Virus record (IMG/VR): IMGVR_UViG_3300022562_000747
Location: 1-64,000 of that record
From: a virus
Direction: 5' to 3' (one strand)
Length of the DNA stretch: 64,000 nucleotides
A model generated the notes under the pieces. It had not been told where the DNA came from. It saw only the letters and a list, made by a program, of their open reading frames with translations, and did no database searches. Numbering within the stretch: the first letter of the stretch is position 1; each line of letters starts with the position of its first letter. Positions 62,110 through 64,000 of this stretch are shown piece by piece. Position numbers and translations under genes: made by a program.

Positions 62110-64000
62110 ATGTCAATTGCAACTGATCTTAATGTTCATCCTTATTATGATGATTATGATTCTTCGAAGGATTATTATAAAATCTTATTTCAACCGGGTG
62201 TTGCTGTTCAAACCCGGGAATTGAATCAATTACAGACATTATTTCAGAACCAAATTGAAAAATTTGGAGATAATATATTTCAATCTGGAACCATTGTTTC
62301 GGGTTGTAACTTTTTATTCTTGGGTAAAGTTCCTTACATAAAGATTAAAGACCAAACAGTTGAGGGAGGAAGTGTATCTCCATCAGCATATGTATTTTAT
62401 CGAGTAACTAATGAAACAACTGGATTATCAGCCCAAGTAACTCAATCATATGATGGTTATGAAAGTGCTGATCCTGATCTAAAAACATTATATCTAAATT
62501 ACATTAATACTGGTTATGATGCTAATACATTTACCTTTGCATCAGGTGATGTTTTAACAGTTTATGATGGAACAACCGTAGGTATTGAAAAAGTAAGTAT
62601 AGCTAATAATGCAGGAGGTTCAGGATTTTCTAATACCGATCCAGTAATAATAATTCCGGAAATTGCTATTACAGTATTAACAGGTACATTTTCTAATGGT
62701 GAATATATTACTAATGGTAGTGGAGCTAATCTCCAAATTATAGCCGTTGATACTGTAACATTAGCTAATAGTAATCAAACAATTCTTAAATTAAAACCAC
62801 GCACTGTGGATTTGGCTAATGCTTCGGCAACTGCTAATTCATGGACTATATCAATGAACGAGAGTATTCTTGATATTGATTCATCTGCAACAGCAACAGT
62901 CACCAAAATATTTGGTTCGGGTTTTTATGCAACAGCATTAACCGATCCTAATGGAACTATCATCAATATTGATGTTTCTAATAAAGGATTTGGTTTTGAT
63001 GAATTACCATTTATTACAATACAGTCAGCCGATAATGGTTCGGGAATTGATGCTCTTGATTTGGTTCCACAAAATTATGTGACACAAATTTCAGTAGCAA
63101 CAGTAGCTAATACAACAGGACATGGTTGTTTGTTTGGAATAAACGAAGGTGTAATTTATCAAAAAGGATATTTCCTTCGAGTTCTTTCTCAAAGTATTGT
63201 TGTGGACAAATATTCAACAGTTCCCGATGGTGTAGCAGTTGGATTTACTACCCAAGAAAGTATTATCAATTCCAATCTTGATACATCATTAAATGATCCA
63301 GCATATACTAAAAATCAAAATGCTCCGGGTGCCAATCGATTGAAATTGGTTCCTAAACTAACTCTTACAACTATTGATAATGCATTATCTAATACTAATA
63401 TCCTGCCACTTGTCGAATATAGTGAAGGTAAACCCTATATTCAGCGACAAAAAACAGTATATAGCAAAATTGGTGATAAAATTGCCGAAGGAATTGATGA
63501 CACGTCCGGTAATTTCTTTATTAATCCGTTTTTGATCACTACTCAATCCGATACAGCTAATGATACAGCCGCATCATTTGATACAATTATTGATCCGGGA
63601 ACTGCATATATAAGTGGTTATAAAGTTTCAACACAAAAGAATTATACATCTATATATCCAGTATCATTCTTAGAAGCAGTTCAAAATAATTTCTCCTATA
63701 ACTTGAATTATGGAAAGTATATTCGTCTTAATAATGTTGGAGGTTCATTCGAATTTAATACTGGTGATATTGTAACACTATATGATACAGCCAAACAATT
63801 TGGCGCTAATTCGACTCTTGTATATGATCAAAACACTAATCCAGTAGGAGTATCTATTGGAACGGCTCGAATGAGATATTTTGGCATTGAAACATTGACA
63901 CCGGGAAACCCAATCTATGATCTATATATTTTCGATATACAAATGGCTAATGGAAAAAGCTTTTCATCCACTCGTTCAATTCATTATAATGGTACAGCAA
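62110..64000 (+). CDS. DUF4815-like baseplate/fibre protein (3' end outside window)
   Basis: Open from ATG 62110 to the window end, at least 630 residues. DLNVHPYYDDYDSSKDYYKI, LFQPGVAVQTRELNQLQTLF and QNQIEKFGDNIF are the DUF4815 start found in baseplate-peripheral proteins of T4-type phages. Beyond it are strand-rich repeats (Asn/Thr-rich) and GVAVGFTTQESIINSNLDTS, as in fibre-attachment proteins. RBS AAAGGAA. Confidence 0.75.
   Translation, partial: MSIATDLNVHPYYDDYDSSKDYYKILFQPGVAVQTRELNQLQTLFQNQIEKFGDNIFQSGTIVSGCNFLFLGKVPYIKIKDQTVEGGSVSPSAYVFYRVTNETTGLSAQVTQSYDGYESADPDLKTLYLNYINTGYDANTFTFASGDVLTVYDGTTVGIEKVSIANNAGGSGFSNTDPVIIIPEIAITVLTGTFSNGEYITNGSGANLQIIAVDTVTLANSNQTILKLKPRTVDLANASATANSWTISMNESILDIDSSATATVTKIFGSGFYATALTDPNGTIINIDVSNKGFGFDELPFITIQSADNGSGIDALDLVPQNYVTQISVATVANTTGHGCLFGINEGVIYQKGYFLRVLSQSIVVDKYSTVPDGVAVGFTTQESIINSNLDTSLNDPAYTKNQNAPGANRLKLVPKLTLTTIDNALSNTNILPLVEYSEGKPYIQRQKTVYSKIGDKIAEGIDDTSGNFFINPFLITTQSDTANDTAASFDTIIDPGTAYISGYKVSTQKNYTSIYPVSFLEAVQNNFSYNLNYGKYIRLNNVGGSFEFNTGDIVTLYDTAKQFGANSTLVYDQNTNPVGVSIGTARMRYFGIETLTPGNPIYDLYIFDIQMANGKSFSSTRSIHYNGTA

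Noticed and set aside
1-64000. CRISPR arrays, insertion sequences, integrase or attachment sites
   Set aside because: No regularly spaced repeats, transposase or integrase motifs, or terminal inverted repeats typical of mobile elements were seen. The only mobile genes are homing endonucleases.

Overview
The window is a segment of a large, AT-rich myovirus (contractile-tailed phage) of the T4 superfamily, and the host is probably an alphaproteobacterium. The T4-type assignment rests on recognisable gp32, gp59, gp26/gp51, gp48, gp53, gp4, gp27, gp5, gp25, gp6 and gp8 homologues, late-promoter motifs close to the T4 TATAAATA box, and homing endonucleases scattered between genes. The host inference rests mainly on a circularly permuted, two-piece type tmRNA gene, an arrangement typical of alphaproteobacteria but also found in some cyanobacteria and betaproteobacteria.

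Layout. 1-7250: a tRNA array of about thirty tRNA or tRNA-like genes, most with encoded CCA. It is interrupted by two homing endonucleases, a RusA-like resolvase, a metallophosphoesterase, small genes, several non-tRNA folded elements and a complete RNase P RNA (3348-3675). 7250-16100: leader-regulated small genes, methionine aminopeptidase, a secreted amidase-type endolysin, glutaredoxin, a SAM-decarboxylase-like protein and a four-gene heptose cassette (GmhB, GmhA, glycosyltransferase, HddA-like kinase). 16100-30350: small genes, a RecB-type nuclease, a DUF932 protein, a probable restriction-modification pair, two further DNA methyltransferases and a large two-module protein. 30350-34100: hypothetical proteins, a nucleotidyltransferase-fold protein and a small ppGpp-hydrolase-like HD protein. 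34093-34975: an HNH homing endonuclease and the permuted tmRNA. 35000-39420: small membrane and metal-binding proteins, a SprT-like protease, DUF4326, then the replication proteins gp59 and gp32. 39500-64000: tail and baseplate genes in two divergent blocks. The minus block runs gp2-like, tube-like protein, gp26/gp51 with a likely programmed frameshift, a 1161-residue hydrolase-bearing tape-measure or hub protein, and holin. The plus block runs gp4, gp48, gp53, then gp27, gp5, spike, gp25, gp6, gp7-position, gp8 and a DUF4815-like protein cut by the window end.

How it works together. The phage carries an unusually full RNA-side translation kit: tRNAs, RNase P RNA that could mature them, a tmRNA for ribosome rescue, plus methionine aminopeptidase and a ppGpp hydrolase-like enzyme. 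Early genes appear to use sigma70-like promoters (TTGAC, 17-base spacer, TAT-rich -10 box), and five of these place the start codon at or next to +1, implying leaderless mRNAs. Late genes carry a TAAATA-core motif. Several proteins start with a peptide like the T4 capsid-targeting sequence and may be packaged internal proteins. All functional statements are by motif recognition without database searches.
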